Source: an uncultured Dysgonomonas sp. (GTDB lineage Bacteria; Bacteroidota; Bacteroidia; Bacteroidales; Dysgonomonadaceae). Taken from it: a DNA stretch of 42,553 bases. Of the stretch, positions 17,759-26,951 are shown one piece after another (positions within the stretch are counted from its first letter, which is position 1; each line of letters opens with the position of its first letter). The notes under the pieces were generated by a model that was not told the DNA's origin, searched no databases, and saw only the letters and a list, made by a program, of their open reading frames with translations. A program made the position numbers and the translations under genes. The stretch spans positions 1-42,553 of the forward strand of contig CALYPL010000017.1 in NCBI GenBank assembly GCA_945273835.1, given 5' to 3'.

Positions 17759-18898
17759 ATGAAAAAAGTAAGTTTGCTTTTAATTTTAGCTTTCACGGCT
17801 ATAGCTGCATTCGCTCAAGAAAGTGGCGTTAGTGCTGAAGCTGGTCGCAAAGCCACATTTACAAGAAATGGTTTTTGCGATAACTGGTTTGTCGGTGCTG
17901 GAGCCGGTGCAACTATGTATTTCGGACCGGAAGATCAACATGCAGGCTTTTTTAATCGAATGACAGTTAACCCAGAGTTATTTGTAGGAAAATGGTTTAA
18001 CCCATATTTAGGAGTACGTGGTGCCGCTCAAGGCGGACGCATTCATACATTTGTTGGAGAAAACGCCGAAAAAATGTATAGCCAAACATTGTTCAACGCT
18101 CATGTTGACTTCATGTTCAATGTAACCAACTATTTCTTGAAATATAAAGAAGATCGTTTCTATAACTTCATACCTACAGTAGGTGCTGGTTACGCTCACC
18201 GTTTCGATGACAAGTTCAAATACCGTGGTATGAATGGTATTACATTCAACGCAAGCTTGTTGAATACATTCAGAATTACAAACAGACTCGATGCTTTTGC
18301 TGAAGTAGGTGGTATGTTGATCGAAAGTAGATTCGACCGCGGTGCAAACGGCGATAGCCACTGGAATGGTATTATGACAGGATCAGTAGGTTTAATCTTG
18401 AATATTGGTAAGAATGACTTTTCTGAAGCATATTTAATGGATCAAGGTCTTATCGACGATTTGAATGACCAAATAAACAAATTGCGTCAGGAAAATGCTA
18501 AATTGGCTCTACGCCCAGAAAGCTGTCCTCAATGTCCGGAAACTACAACTAAAACAGTTGAAGTTATTAAAACTATTGGTTCTAATAATATGGTTATCTT
18601 CCGTCTTGGTAGCGCTAATATCGACACTAACCAAGAAGCTAACATCTACGCAACAGCTAAGGCATTACAAGAAAATCCAAATGCTAAAGTTAAAGTCATT
18701 GGTTATGCTGATAAGAAAACCGGTAGTGCTTCAATTAACGAAAGATTGTCAGAAAAACGTGCTAAAAATGTTGCTAATCAATTGATCAATAAATACAACA
18801 TCAATAGCAGCCGTGTAACAATCGAATGGAAAGGTGATTCAACTCAACCATTCAGCGAAAATTCATGGAACCGTGTAGCTATCATGATCCAAGAATAA
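17759..18898 (+). CDS. OmpA-family outer-membrane porin
   Basis: This 379-residue protein has a signal peptide (1-19, cleavage after AFA). An N-terminal beta-barrel domain spans about 40-220, followed by a short coiled-coil/linker (about 228-265). The C-terminal OmpA-like peptidoglycan-binding domain spans about 275-379, with Asp318 and Arg334 at the diaminopimelate-binding positions. The linker has a CPQC motif (Cys256, Cys259). In Porphyromonas gingivalis the OmpA-like proteins Pgm6/Pgm7 form disulfide-linked oligomers, and this protein looks like that type. It should anchor the outer membrane to the cell wall and may be a major surface protein. A strong terminator follows, so it is monocistronic or the last gene after fcl. 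Confidence 0.9.
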   Translation: MKKVSLLLILAFTAIAAFAQESGVSAEAGRKATFTRNGFCDNWFVGAGAGATMYFGPEDQHAGFFNRMTVNPELFVGKWFNPYLGVRGAAQGGRIHTFVGENAEKMYSQTLFNAHVDFMFNVTNYFLKYKEDRFYNFIPTVGAGYAHRFDDKFKYRGMNGITFNASLLNTFRITNRLDAFAEVGGMLIESRFDRGANGDSHWNGIMTGSVGLILNIGKNDFSEAYLMDQGLIDDLNDQINKLRQENAKLALRPESCPQCPETTTKTVEVIKTIGSNNMVIFRLGSANIDTNQEANIYATAKALQENPNAKVKVIGYADKKTGSASINERLSEKRAKNVANQLINKYNINSSRVTIEWKGDSTQPFSENSWNRVAIMIQE

Positions 18899-18919
18899 GC
18901 CTTTGATTCAAAAATAAAG

Positions 18920-18952
18920 AAAGAGGGTGCTTAATAGCACTCTCTTTTTTTT
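18920..18952 (+). terminator. Strong intrinsic terminator after the porin gene
   Basis: AAAGAGGGTGC (18920-18930) pairs with GCACTCTCTTT (18937-18947) with one G-U pair, a 6-nt loop and a run of T. This is the kind of strong stop expected after a highly expressed gene. Confidence 0.88.
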
Positions 18953-19006
18953 ATATTGCAACTTTTATACACAAAATTTATTAAATGATTATCAATCTAA
19001 AAATCA

Positions 19007-19014
19007 TAAATTTG
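19007..19014 (+). promoter_or_regulatory. -7 promoter element for the ABC-F gene
   Basis: TAAATTTG is an exact TAnnTTTG match, 30 nt before the GTG start at 19045. No convincing -33 TTTG was seen. Confidence 0.5.
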
Positions 19015-19044
19015 TATTCTTAAAATAAACAATAATTATAAGCA

Positions 19045-20985
19045 GTGGTTTCAGTAGAAGGATTAACAGTAGAATTCGGGAGCTTTACCCTTTTTGATAA
19101 TATATCATTTGTTGTAAACAAAAAAGACAGAATAGCTTTAGTTGGCAAAAACGGTGCCGGCAAATCGACAATGCTAAAAACATTTGCAGGCATACAATCG
19201 CCGACTAAAGGTAATATATCATACCCTAAAGATGTAACGATAGGTTATCTACCTCAGATAATGCAACTTAACGACGGAAACACGGTGCTTGAAGAAGCTG
19301 CCCTTGCATTCAAGCATATTCATGCAATAGAAAACGAATTAAATGATGTCAACCGACAATTAGCAGAACGTACAGATTACGAATCACAAGCTTATCATGA
19401 TTTAATAGAACGGTCAACTTATTTAAACGAACAGTTTTCAATATCAGGAGGAAATAACTTTCAGGCTGAAATTGAAAAGACGTTGCTCGGACTTGGATTT
19501 ACTCGTTCAGATTTTGACCGCCAAACAAAGGAATTTAGTGGCGGTTGGCGTATGCGCATTGAGTTAGCAAAATTGTTACTGCAAAGTCCCGATATTTTAC
19601 TATTGGACGAACCTACAAACCACCTTGATATTGAATCTATACAATGGCTTGAAACATTTTTATCGACAAGAGCAAATGCTGTAATTCTTGTTTCGCACGA
19701 CCGTGCTTTTCTTGATGCAGTCACCACCAGAACAATCGAGATAACACTCGGTCGGATATATGACTATAAAGTATCCTATTCCAAATACGTCGAACTACGA
19801 AAAGAACATCGTGAGCAGCAGCTGCGTGCTTATGAAAATCAGCAAAAACAAATTCAGAAAACTGAAGAATTTATTGAACGATTCCGTTATAAAGCAACCA
19901 AAGCAGTACAAGTCCAATCGCGAATAAAACAATTGGAAAAAATAGAACGCATTGAAATTGAAGAAGAAGATACTTCACATATTAATCTTAGATTTCCGCC
20001 ATCACCACGCTCTGGATCATACCCTATAATAACTGAAGATTTAACCAAAAGCTATGGTAATCATCTAATATTTTCAGGTGTAACATTCACAATTAATCGG
20101 GGTGATAAAGTGGCTTTTGTGGGTAAAAACGGAGAAGGCAAATCCACATTAGTAAAATGTATTATGAAGGAAATCGATTATGACGGAAAATTAGCCTTAG
20201 GACATAACGTGAAAATTGGTTATTTTGCACAGAATCAAGCTCAGCTACTTGATGAAAATTTATCGGTATTCGAGACAATTGATTATGTAGCAACTGGCGA
20301 CATACGTACCAAAATAAGAGATTTACTCGGAGCTTTCATGTTCGGAGGTGAGGCATCCGAAAAAAAAGTAAAAGTACTTTCAGGTGGCGAGCGCACTCGA
20401 TTAGCTATGATTCGGCTATTACTTGAACCTGTCAATCTTTTGATTCTGGACGAACCGACAAACCATCTTGACATTAAAACAAAAGATATTCTCAAGCAAG
20501 CGATAAAAGATTTTGACGGAACGGTAATTATTGTTTCACATGATAGGGACTTTCTGAACGGTCTTGTAGATAAGGTTTATGAATTTGGTAACGGAAAAGT
20601 GAGAGAACATTTAGGTGGAATTTATGATTTTCTGAATGCCAAAAAGATGGAAAATCTACATGAGTTAGAAACTCAGACAAATATCATAACATCCGATAAC
20701 AGTAAACAGGAATATAAAAAAACAGAATCAAAGCTGACTTACGAAGAACGCAAAGAACTTAGCAGACAGATTAAACGTTTAGAAAAACAGATCACAGAAC
20801 TTGAAACACGCATTAAAAACAATGAAAATAAAGTAAGTGATATTGAAAAACAATTATCAACACCCAAAGGCGCATCAGATATATCTTTATTTGAAACCCA
20901 TGCTGCCTTGCAAAAAGAAATTGAAAAAGATTTAGAATTATGGGAAAACCTTACGAATGAACTTGAAGTTTTAAACACAAATTAA
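19045..20985 (+). CDS. ABC-F family ATPase (translation factor type), first copy
   Basis: This 646-residue soluble protein has two ABC ATPase domains and no membrane segments. The first domain has Walker A GKNGAGKST (residues 34-42), signature FSGGWRMRIELAK and Walker B DEPTNHLD. The second has GKNGEGKST, LSGGERTRLAM and again DEPTNHLD. Between them is the charged helical linker (about 255-310) that in ABC-F proteins reaches toward the peptidyl-transferase centre. The C-terminal end is a Lys/Glu coiled coil. It most resembles YheS/YdiF-like members. The start is GTG: an in-frame TAA lies two codons upstream and no ATG is near. An M13 peptidase follows after 32 nt. Confidence 0.94.
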   Translation: MVSVEGLTVEFGSFTLFDNISFVVNKKDRIALVGKNGAGKSTMLKTFAGIQSPTKGNISYPKDVTIGYLPQIMQLNDGNTVLEEAALAFKHIHAIENELNDVNRQLAERTDYESQAYHDLIERSTYLNEQFSISGGNNFQAEIEKTLLGLGFTRSDFDRQTKEFSGGWRMRIELAKLLLQSPDILLLDEPTNHLDIESIQWLETFLSTRANAVILVSHDRAFLDAVTTRTIEITLGRIYDYKVSYSKYVELRKEHREQQLRAYENQQKQIQKTEEFIERFRYKATKAVQVQSRIKQLEKIERIEIEEEDTSHINLRFPPSPRSGSYPIITEDLTKSYGNHLIFSGVTFTINRGDKVAFVGKNGEGKSTLVKCIMKEIDYDGKLALGHNVKIGYFAQNQAQLLDENLSVFETIDYVATGDIRTKIRDLLGAFMFGGEASEKKVKVLSGGERTRLAMIRLLLEPVNLLILDEPTNHLDIKTKDILKQAIKDFDGTVIIVSHDRDFLNGLVDKVYEFGNGKVREHLGGIYDFLNAKKMENLHELETQTNIITSDNSKQEYKKTESKLTYEERKELSRQIKRLEKQITELETRIKNNENKVSDIEKQLSTPKGASDISLFETHAALQKEIEKDLELWENLTNELEVLNTN

Positions 20986-21017
20986 TATTTTATATTAAAA
21001 TTAAATCAGTTAGAACA

Positions 21018-23057
21018 ATGAAAATAACCTACTATTTGTCAGTTGCTCTTATTACCTTGTCTGCAATAAGTTGCAACAAATCTAAAAAAGATACCGTGAT
21101 GGAAAAACAAAAGTTTGAAATATCAGATCTGGATACGACCATTAATCCGGGTAATGATTTTTTTCAGTATGCCACAGGAGGATGGAATAAGGCAAATCCT
21201 ATTCCTGCACAGTACTCCAAGTATGGTTCATTCAACAAATTAGAAGATAAGAATCAGGCACAAATTAAGGGTTTGATTGAAGAATTGAGTAAGTCTAAGC
21301 ATACAGAAGGTAGTCTGGAACAAAAAATCGGTGATTTGTATGCAATAGGTATGGATAGTGTAAAATTAAATTCGGACGGAGCTAATCCATTGACAGACGA
21401 ATTGAAAAAAATTGAATCAGCCCAATCAATTGGGGATATTATCAGACTAAGTGGAGAACTAAGTCAATATTGCTCATCCCCATTCTTCCACCTGATTGTC
21501 GGAGCCGACGATAAAAATAGTTCAATGAATATTGTGCAACTATACCAAGGTGGTATTGGTATGGGAGAAAGAGATTATTATCTGGCAACTGATTCGGTCT
21601 CTAAAAGATTGCGGCAAGGATATATCACTCTGATAAAAAAACAGTTTATCAATGCAGGCTATACTGAAGATTTGGCTTCTAAAGCAGCAAATGATGTGAT
21701 GGAAATTGAAACTGCTTTAGCTAAGTCTCATAACACCAAAGAAAGCACAAGAAATCCTGAAAAGAATTATCACAAAATGAAAGTCAGCGATCTGAATAAA
21801 CAAGTAGCTGATTTTGATTGGAAATTATACTTTGAAGCTATTGGTGCTAAAAGTTTCGATGAAATAAACGTTTGTCAGTTAGAACCTATCTCTGCTGCTA
21901 TTAAACTAATACAGACAACATCGGTTGATAAATTGCAAGCATATCTCAAATGGCGTCTTATCAATTCAGCTGCAAGCTATCTGAATGACAACTTTGCTGA
22001 AACAAATTTTGAATTCTATGGTAAATTACTAAGCGGTAGTCAGGAAATGCAACCTCGCTGGAAACGTGTAGTCAATACTGTAGACAACGCTTTAAGCGAA
22101 GCAGTAGGGCAGATTTACGTCGAGAAATATTTTCCCGCCGAAGCCAAAGAACGTATGCTGAAACTTGTGGCCAATTTACAAGAAACGTTGGGCGAACGGA
22201 TTAAGAATCTTTCTTGGATGAGTGATGCTACTAAAGCAAAGGCTGAAGAAAAGTTGCGAACCTTCACAGTGAAAATAGGATATCCTGATAAGTGGATCGA
22301 CTACACATCATTAGATATCAAAAAAGATTCATATTGGGCTAATATTGTTCGTGCTAACAAATTTGAGCATAAACGTAACATGGATAAAGTCAATAAGGCT
22401 GTTGACAAAACAGAATGGCTTATGCCACCTCAAATGGTCAACGCTTATTACAATCCGACTACAAATGAAATTTGTTTTCCTGCAGGAATTTTACAACCGC
22501 CATTTTTCTATCTTAACGGTGACGATGCTGTTAATTATGGAGGTATTGGTGTTGTGATTGGTCACGAAATGTCACATGGTTTTGATGATCAAGGTTCTCA
22601 GTACGACAAAGAAGGTAATCTTGCCAACTGGTGGACTGTAGATGATGCAGCCAAATTTAAGGAAAAAGCGCAAATATTAGTTAATCATTTCAATAAAATA
22701 GAAGTATTACCCGGACTTCATGCAAACGGAGAGTATACACTTGGTGAAAATATAGGTGACTTCGGTGGTTTGCAGATCGCCTATGCTGCTTTCTCGAAAA
22801 CTAATGAAGCTAAAAGTACTGATAAGATCGACGGTTTCACCCCTCAACAACGTTTTTTCTTGTCATATGCCAAACTTTGGGCCGGTAATATACGAAATGA
22901 GGAAATACGCAGATTGACTCAAGTAGATGTTCATTCGCTCGGTAAGTGGCGTGTCAACGGTACATTACCGCATATTAACGCATGGTATGATGCCTTTAAT
23001 ATAGTAGATAAAGATTCGCTTTATATTGCGCCTTCTCAACGTGCGGATATTTGGTAA
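21018..23057 (+). CDS. M13-family (neprilysin-like) zinc metallopeptidase lipoprotein
   Basis: This 679-residue M13 peptidase has a lipoprotein signal (SAISC, Cys19), so it is probably anchored to a membrane facing the periplasm or surface. The catalytic site VIGHEMSHGFDDQG gives His516, Glu517 and His520. The third zinc ligand is Glu577 in GENIGDFGG. The C-terminal family segment RVNGTLPHINAWYDAFNI is present. Length matches PepO/neprilysin relatives. Such enzymes cleave short peptides; in P. gingivalis PepO contributes to interaction with host cells, but the role here is unknown. It lies 32 nt after the ABC-F gene and ends before a strong, probably two-way, terminator. Confidence 0.95.
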   Translation: MKITYYLSVALITLSAISCNKSKKDTVMEKQKFEISDLDTTINPGNDFFQYATGGWNKANPIPAQYSKYGSFNKLEDKNQAQIKGLIEELSKSKHTEGSLEQKIGDLYAIGMDSVKLNSDGANPLTDELKKIESAQSIGDIIRLSGELSQYCSSPFFHLIVGADDKNSSMNIVQLYQGGIGMGERDYYLATDSVSKRLRQGYITLIKKQFINAGYTEDLASKAANDVMEIETALAKSHNTKESTRNPEKNYHKMKVSDLNKQVADFDWKLYFEAIGAKSFDEINVCQLEPISAAIKLIQTTSVDKLQAYLKWRLINSAASYLNDNFAETNFEFYGKLLSGSQEMQPRWKRVVNTVDNALSEAVGQIYVEKYFPAEAKERMLKLVANLQETLGERIKNLSWMSDATKAKAEEKLRTFTVKIGYPDKWIDYTSLDIKKDSYWANIVRANKFEHKRNMDKVNKAVDKTEWLMPPQMVNAYYNPTTNEICFPAGILQPPFFYLNGDDAVNYGGIGVVIGHEMSHGFDDQGSQYDKEGNLANWWTVDDAAKFKEKAQILVNHFNKIEVLPGLHANGEYTLGENIGDFGGLQIAYAAFSKTNEAKSTDKIDGFTPQQRFFLSYAKLWAGNIRNEEIRRLTQVDVHSLGKWRVNGTLPHINAWYDAFNIVDKDSLYIAPSQRADIW

Positions 23058-23076
23058 TTGAGATATTTAATAAAAA

Positions 23077-23108
23077 AAAGCTGCATTAGTTAATGCAGCT
23101 TTTTTTAT
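23077..23108. terminator. Bidirectional terminator between convergent genes
   Basis: AAAGCTGCATTA (23077-23088) and TAATGCAGCTTT (23091-23102) form a 10-12 bp stem, with T runs on both strands. It serves the M13 peptidase gene on plus and the SPOR-domain gene on minus. Confidence 0.85.
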
Positions 23109-23124
23109 ATAGAAAATAAGATTC

Positions 23125-24183
23125 TCATAATTTGATATTACGCACCGAAAACAAAGAAGCATTATTATATTCAGGATATACAGATTTAAATTTATTAAGA
23201 TAAGCCTCGGCTTCTTGTTTATTGTTGAATGAAGCAATATAAATACGATGTTTATAATGAGATGTTATGATCCTTGCCTGAGGAAAATCAGACGATTGTA
23301 TTTTTGACAACAGTTTCTCCGCACGAGGCGAAGTATCTTCATCTCCCACAATCAGATAATAAGTCCGTAACGCCTTAAATGATCGAGCCGATTTTACCGA
23401 ATCGGAATTACTGACATTCTTTTGGGCTTCAGAGTAAAATCCAATATCATTCGTTTTCTTTTCCTGATCTGTGGATGTATTATTTAATTCGGAATTATTA
23501 TCATAGCCAAGATTACTATAATCATAAATATCCGATGATGGTTCCTGCATTTCATCAACTTTATGTTTAGGCGCAATCTGCGGACTGTTTTTAATCAAAG
23601 ATTGTATGAAATCAGCATGCTGTACCTTACCATTATCACTATCATTGCCAACACTGACAGATGAACCGACAAACACAATAAGAGCAACGATTGAAGCAAC
23701 TATTGCACTGATCGTATATTTAACATTGAGTGAATGCTTTTCTTTTTTGATCTCTATATCTATCTGCGAAAGCAAGGGCATTCTAACCGATGTCAATCCG
23801 TATAGAGAAGGATGTATCACCTGACTGCTTGGTACGAAGGAAAAACTGCTTCCTTCATTGTAAATAAGTTTTCCCAAATTTCCACATTGCAAAGTTTTAT
23901 TGCGAGTGAAATGAAGCCTTATTACTTCAACGGCATTATGAATATTTTTGCAGGCTGTCTCATATGATATATCTTCTAATTTTTGCATACTCGAAGCCAA
24001 AAGCCCATCGTTATGTTTAAGGTCCGGATTAAAGCTGATCTTATAAGATGGTGCAATAATGGTTCCGTCAAGTCCATAATAAGCAGGCTCGATGTTAACC
24101 ACGAAACCTCCAAAATCAGGTACAATCACACAATTATACTGAGGAAGCAGAAATTCGATATATTTAAACAATGCATCAATCAT
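23125..24183 (-). CDS. HU-CCDC81 / transmembrane / SPOR-domain protein
   Basis: This 352-residue protein has three parts. The N-terminal 140 residues carry two HU-like modules of the bacterial HU-CCDC81 type (IVPDFGGFVVN, then FNPDLKHNDG and the GNLGKL region). A single transmembrane helix lies at about 156-174. An acidic, Ser/Asn-rich linker leads to a C-terminal SPOR domain (about 273-347), which binds denuded peptidoglycan at division septa. The likely topology is HU-like part in the cytoplasm and SPOR in the periplasm. A link between nucleoid and division site is therefore a reasonable inference. The start at 24183 (MIDALFKYIEF) was chosen because the family begins there; an in-frame ATG at 24243 would add 20 residues. 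It diverges from the GAF-domain gene. Confidence 0.85.
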   Translation of the reverse strand: MIDALFKYIEFLLPQYNCVIVPDFGGFVVNIEPAYYGLDGTIIAPSYKISFNPDLKHNDGLLASSMQKLEDISYETACKNIHNAVEVIRLHFTRNKTLQCGNLGKLIYNEGSSFSFVPSSQVIHPSLYGLTSVRMPLLSQIDIEIKKEKHSLNVKYTISAIVASIVALIVFVGSSVSVGNDSDNGKVQHADFIQSLIKNSPQIAPKHKVDEMQEPSSDIYDYSNLGYDNNSELNNTSTDQEKKTNDIGFYSEAQKNVSNSDSVKSARSFKALRTYYLIVGDEDTSPRAEKLLSKIQSSDFPQARIITSHYKHRIYIASFNNKQEAEAYLNKFKSVYPEYNNASLFSVRNIKL

Positions 24184-24188
24184 AGCAA

Positions 24189-24196
24189 CAAAGATA
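24189..24196 (-). promoter_or_regulatory. -7 element very close to the SPOR-protein start
   Basis: On the minus strand TATCTTTG ends 5 nt before the ATG at 24183, so a transcript from it would be leaderless or nearly so. No -33 TTTG is seen at usual spacing, so it may be a chance match. Confidence 0.3.
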
Positions 24197-24278
24197 GATC
24201 TTAGAGAGCGATTAATTACGCGCGACGTTTTAATTTGTTTCAAATACTTAATAACAGAGTTTTCAACAAATTGTTAAT

Positions 24279-24312
24279 TTTGCTATTATCAACAATATAA
24301 GTACTATTTTTG
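24279..24312 (+). promoter_or_regulatory. Promoter of the GAF-domain reductase
   Basis: TTTG (24279-24282) and TATTTTTG (24305-24312) are 22 nt apart, matching the Bacteroidota promoter form. The ATG is 26 nt further on. Confidence 0.6.
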
Positions 24313-24338
24313 GGTATAAAAACTAAAGTTATTGACAT

Positions 24339-24821
24339 ATGAGTGAACAATTGTTTGTTAATAAACATGCTTCGAGAAAAGAAAAATACCAAACCTTAAT
24401 ACCTCAATTAAAAGCCTTGCTGGATAATGAATCCGACACAATCGCCAATATGGCAAATACAGTTGCGGCATTGAAGCAAACTTTCAACTTTTACTGGGTA
24501 GGCTTTTATATAGTTAAACGCAATGAATTAGTTGTTGGTCCGTTTCAGGGAACCATAGCTTGCTCACGCATTAGTTGGGGCAAAGGTGTATGCGGTACGG
24601 CATGGAAAGAAAAAAGAACCGTGATTGTACCCAACGTTAACTTATTTGCAGAACATATTGCTTGCGACAGCGCATCATTATCTGAAATAGTTGTCCCTAT
24701 CTTTTACAAGAACGAAGTTATTGCAGTGCTTGACATAGATAGCCAATATGAAAATTATTTCGATGAAACGGATGCCGAATTTTTAGGTTTGATCGCCGAT
24801 ATAATTAAAAATAAATTATAG
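24339..24821 (+). CDS. msrC: Free methionine-(R)-sulfoxide reductase (GAF domain)
   Basis: This 160-residue single GAF-domain enzyme reduces free methionine-R-sulfoxide using thioredoxin. The family segment GPFQGTIACSRISWGKGVCGTAW is followed by HIACDSASLSEIVVP. The three conserved cysteines are present as Cys75, Cys85 and Cys109, so catalysis and disulfide relay should be intact. Length matches the YebR/fRMsr family. It has its own promoter and is divergent from the SPOR-domain gene. No terminator was recognised before the convergent transporter gene, whose end is only 41 nt away. The family name is secure; the symbol follows E. coli usage. Confidence 0.92.
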   Translation: MSEQLFVNKHASRKEKYQTLIPQLKALLDNESDTIANMANTVAALKQTFNFYWVGFYIVKRNELVVGPFQGTIACSRISWGKGVCGTAWKEKRTVIVPNVNLFAEHIACDSASLSEIVVPIFYKNEVIAVLDIDSQYENYFDETDAEFLGLIADIIKNKL

Positions 24822-24862
24822 TTTCCGAGGCACACGTATCAGTTATTATACTTCAATTTATA

Positions 24863-26719
24863 TCAGAACGGAAAAATTAATGGCAATACAAATATCATTA
24901 CTACTCCCATGACGATTTGCAGAGGCAATCCCACTTTGATATAATCCATGAAAGTATATCGACCGGCACTCATAACAAGCGCATTAGGCGGTGTAGAAAA
25001 TGGCGAGGCGAAACACATGCTGGCAGCTACCGTTACGGCAAACATAAACGGATAAGGACTAACATGCATACCTAAGGCTGACTGCATGGCAATGGGTGCA
25101 AAGAGAACAGCTGTCGCCGTATTACTTATAACCATTGTCAGCATAGAAGTACAAAAATATATACCCGCAAGCAAAGCATACGGTCCAATATCGCCTAACC
25201 GTGCCACTAAGTTATCTGAAATCAGATTGGCGGCACCTGTTTTCTCAAATGCTGTCGCCATAGGCATCATAGCGGCTATAAGAACCACGCTTTCCCAGTT
25301 TATATTATTATAAGCTTCTTCCATATTGCGTAAACAACCTGTCACAACCATCAGCACGGCAGCCACCATAACAGCTATTACAGGTGCCACAATATTAAAT
25401 ACCATAGCCAAGATCATCAATAACATTATTCCCGCGGCTATCGGAGCTTTTTGATCGAGTGTTACTTTAGAAGCCTCCTTCAAAGGTTGTCCTACCAATA
25501 CAAGGTCTTTTTGCCTGTAACTGATACTTGCCAAATCCTGCCATTTGCCTTGCAGTAATAAAGCGTCGCCCGAATGCAATTTGCGAGCTTTTATATTCGT
25601 CATCTGATATTCCCGATTGTGCTGAATACCTAACACGTTTACATTATACTCGTCTCTGAATTGAGTTTCCTCAATCGTTCTGTTTATCAAAGTCGAATTA
25701 GGCATAATAAATGCTTCGGCGATACCTGATTCCTGAAAATCAGTGAAACCCTCTTTCGCTCTGTCCTCAGTAATAGTCATATTGTTTTCAGCAGCAAACT
25801 TCTTTATATTCTCTTCCTCGCCCTGACAATATAAAATATCATTCAGTTTAATCACGGAGTTTGGTCCTGCAACTTCCTCAATATATCTTTTACTCAATCC
25901 TTTTTTATCATATCTGATAATCTTGACAATGCTTACATGGTAAGTTGTCGCAATTTGAGATTCAATAAGGGTTTTATCTAATATCGGCGAGTCTCCCGTT
26001 ACATCCAATCTGTAAGATTGCTGACGCAAACTGTACTCTTCGGCAAGTTCTGCTAATGATTTACCTTTATTCTTCTTTTTATCAACCTCAAAACTTTCAT
26101 TTTTGGTTAATAATTTGCTGAGGAAGAATAGCACTAATACCCCTACCGCAAGACAAACAAAACCAATAGGTGCGAATGAAAAAAATGATAATTCTTTAAA
26201 TCCCGCATTAATAATAGACTCCTGTATCACAAGATTGGGCGGCGTACTTATAAGTGTAAACATCCCCATACTGCTTGCGAATGCAAGAGGCATCAGATAA
26301 CGACGCGGACTAATATTTGACGCGGCAGCCATACTCACCACAATTGGCATCATTACAGCCACCGTACCCGTATTGCTGACAAAAGCACCAATGGCAGCGG
26401 TAACAAACATAACAAGGATAAACAAAATATTTTCGTTGTTTCCGGCTAACCGAAGTATACGGCTGCTTATCATCTTTGCAAGACCTGTACGGAATATGGC
26501 AGCTCCCACCACAAAAAGCCCGACCATCATAATGACCACAGAATTGGAAAATCCTGCCAATGCTTCAGTGGGAGTGAGTATATTAAACAAAACCAGTGCT
26601 AACAGAGCGCAAACCGCAACAAGATCGGATCGCACTTTTCCACGCATAAAAAATATAGCTGTAGTCGCCAAAATAATAAGCGTAATGTTCATTGGAGTAA
26701 GTAGAGAGGTTATCGTCAT
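24863..26719 (-). CDS. SLC13/DASS-type anion transporter with two TrkA-C domains
   Basis: This 618-residue inner-membrane permease has hydrophobic helices in two halves (about 1-200 and 420-618). Each half has the repeated SNT motif typical of DASS carriers (SNTGTVAVMMPI at about 115-126, and SNTATAVLFAPI in the second half). Between the halves are two soluble TrkA-C/RCK-C modules (about 232-312 and 330-410). These are ligand-sensing domains also found in the SLC13 family permeases annotated as sulfate or carboxylate transporters. The substrate cannot be told from sequence; sulfate, dicarboxylate or another anion are options. A -7 element (TATATTTG) lies 27 nt upstream on the minus strand. 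It is not in an operon. Confidence 0.9.
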   Translation of the reverse strand: MTITSLLTPMNITLIILATTAIFFMRGKVRSDLVAVCALLALVLFNILTPTEALAGFSNSVVIMMVGLFVVGAAIFRTGLAKMISSRILRLAGNNENILFILVMFVTAAIGAFVSNTGTVAVMMPIVVSMAAASNISPRRYLMPLAFASSMGMFTLISTPPNLVIQESIINAGFKELSFFSFAPIGFVCLAVGVLVLFFLSKLLTKNESFEVDKKKNKGKSLAELAEEYSLRQQSYRLDVTGDSPILDKTLIESQIATTYHVSIVKIIRYDKKGLSKRYIEEVAGPNSVIKLNDILYCQGEEENIKKFAAENNMTITEDRAKEGFTDFQESGIAEAFIMPNSTLINRTIEETQFRDEYNVNVLGIQHNREYQMTNIKARKLHSGDALLLQGKWQDLASISYRQKDLVLVGQPLKEASKVTLDQKAPIAAGIMLLMILAMVFNIVAPVIAVMVAAVLMVVTGCLRNMEEAYNNINWESVVLIAAMMPMATAFEKTGAANLISDNLVARLGDIGPYALLAGIYFCTSMLTMVISNTATAVLFAPIAMQSALGMHVSPYPFMFAVTVAASMCFASPFSTPPNALVMSAGRYTFMDYIKVGLPLQIVMGVVMIFVLPLIFPF

Positions 26720-26746
26720 GACTTATACGTTTATTTAAATTCAACT

Positions 26747-26754
26747 CAAATATA
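26747..26754 (-). promoter_or_regulatory. -7 promoter element of the SLC13 transporter
   Basis: Minus-strand TATATTTG matches TAnnTTTG and lies 27 nt before the ATG. No clear -33 element was found. Confidence 0.45.
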
Positions 26755-26943
26755 CTAAATTTTATCGGGCTTCGGGCTATCCGTACCGTGGCTTTCAATT
26801 TTAAATTTTCATATTTAAAAGGTTATCACACTATTCTGCTGTTTGTAAAACATAAAGATTTAATTTATTAAGAATGCTTTAAGAGGATTGTTTTTATTAG
26901 TTTTTTTAATGATTGTTTATAGCATATTGCTAATGATAATTTA

Positions 26944-26951
26944 TATCTTTG
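26944..26951 (+). promoter_or_regulatory. -7 promoter element for purB
   Basis: TATCTTTG matches TAnnTTTG exactly. It lies 96 nt before the purB ATG, which would give a leader of about 90 nt. The nearest upstream TTG elements are at 14 and 28 nt, both off the usual spacing. Confidence 0.5.

Noticed and set aside
18495-18785. Alternate-frame open frame inside the porin gene
   Set aside because: It overlaps the conserved OmpA domain in another frame and is a low-complexity Leu/Lys-rich product.
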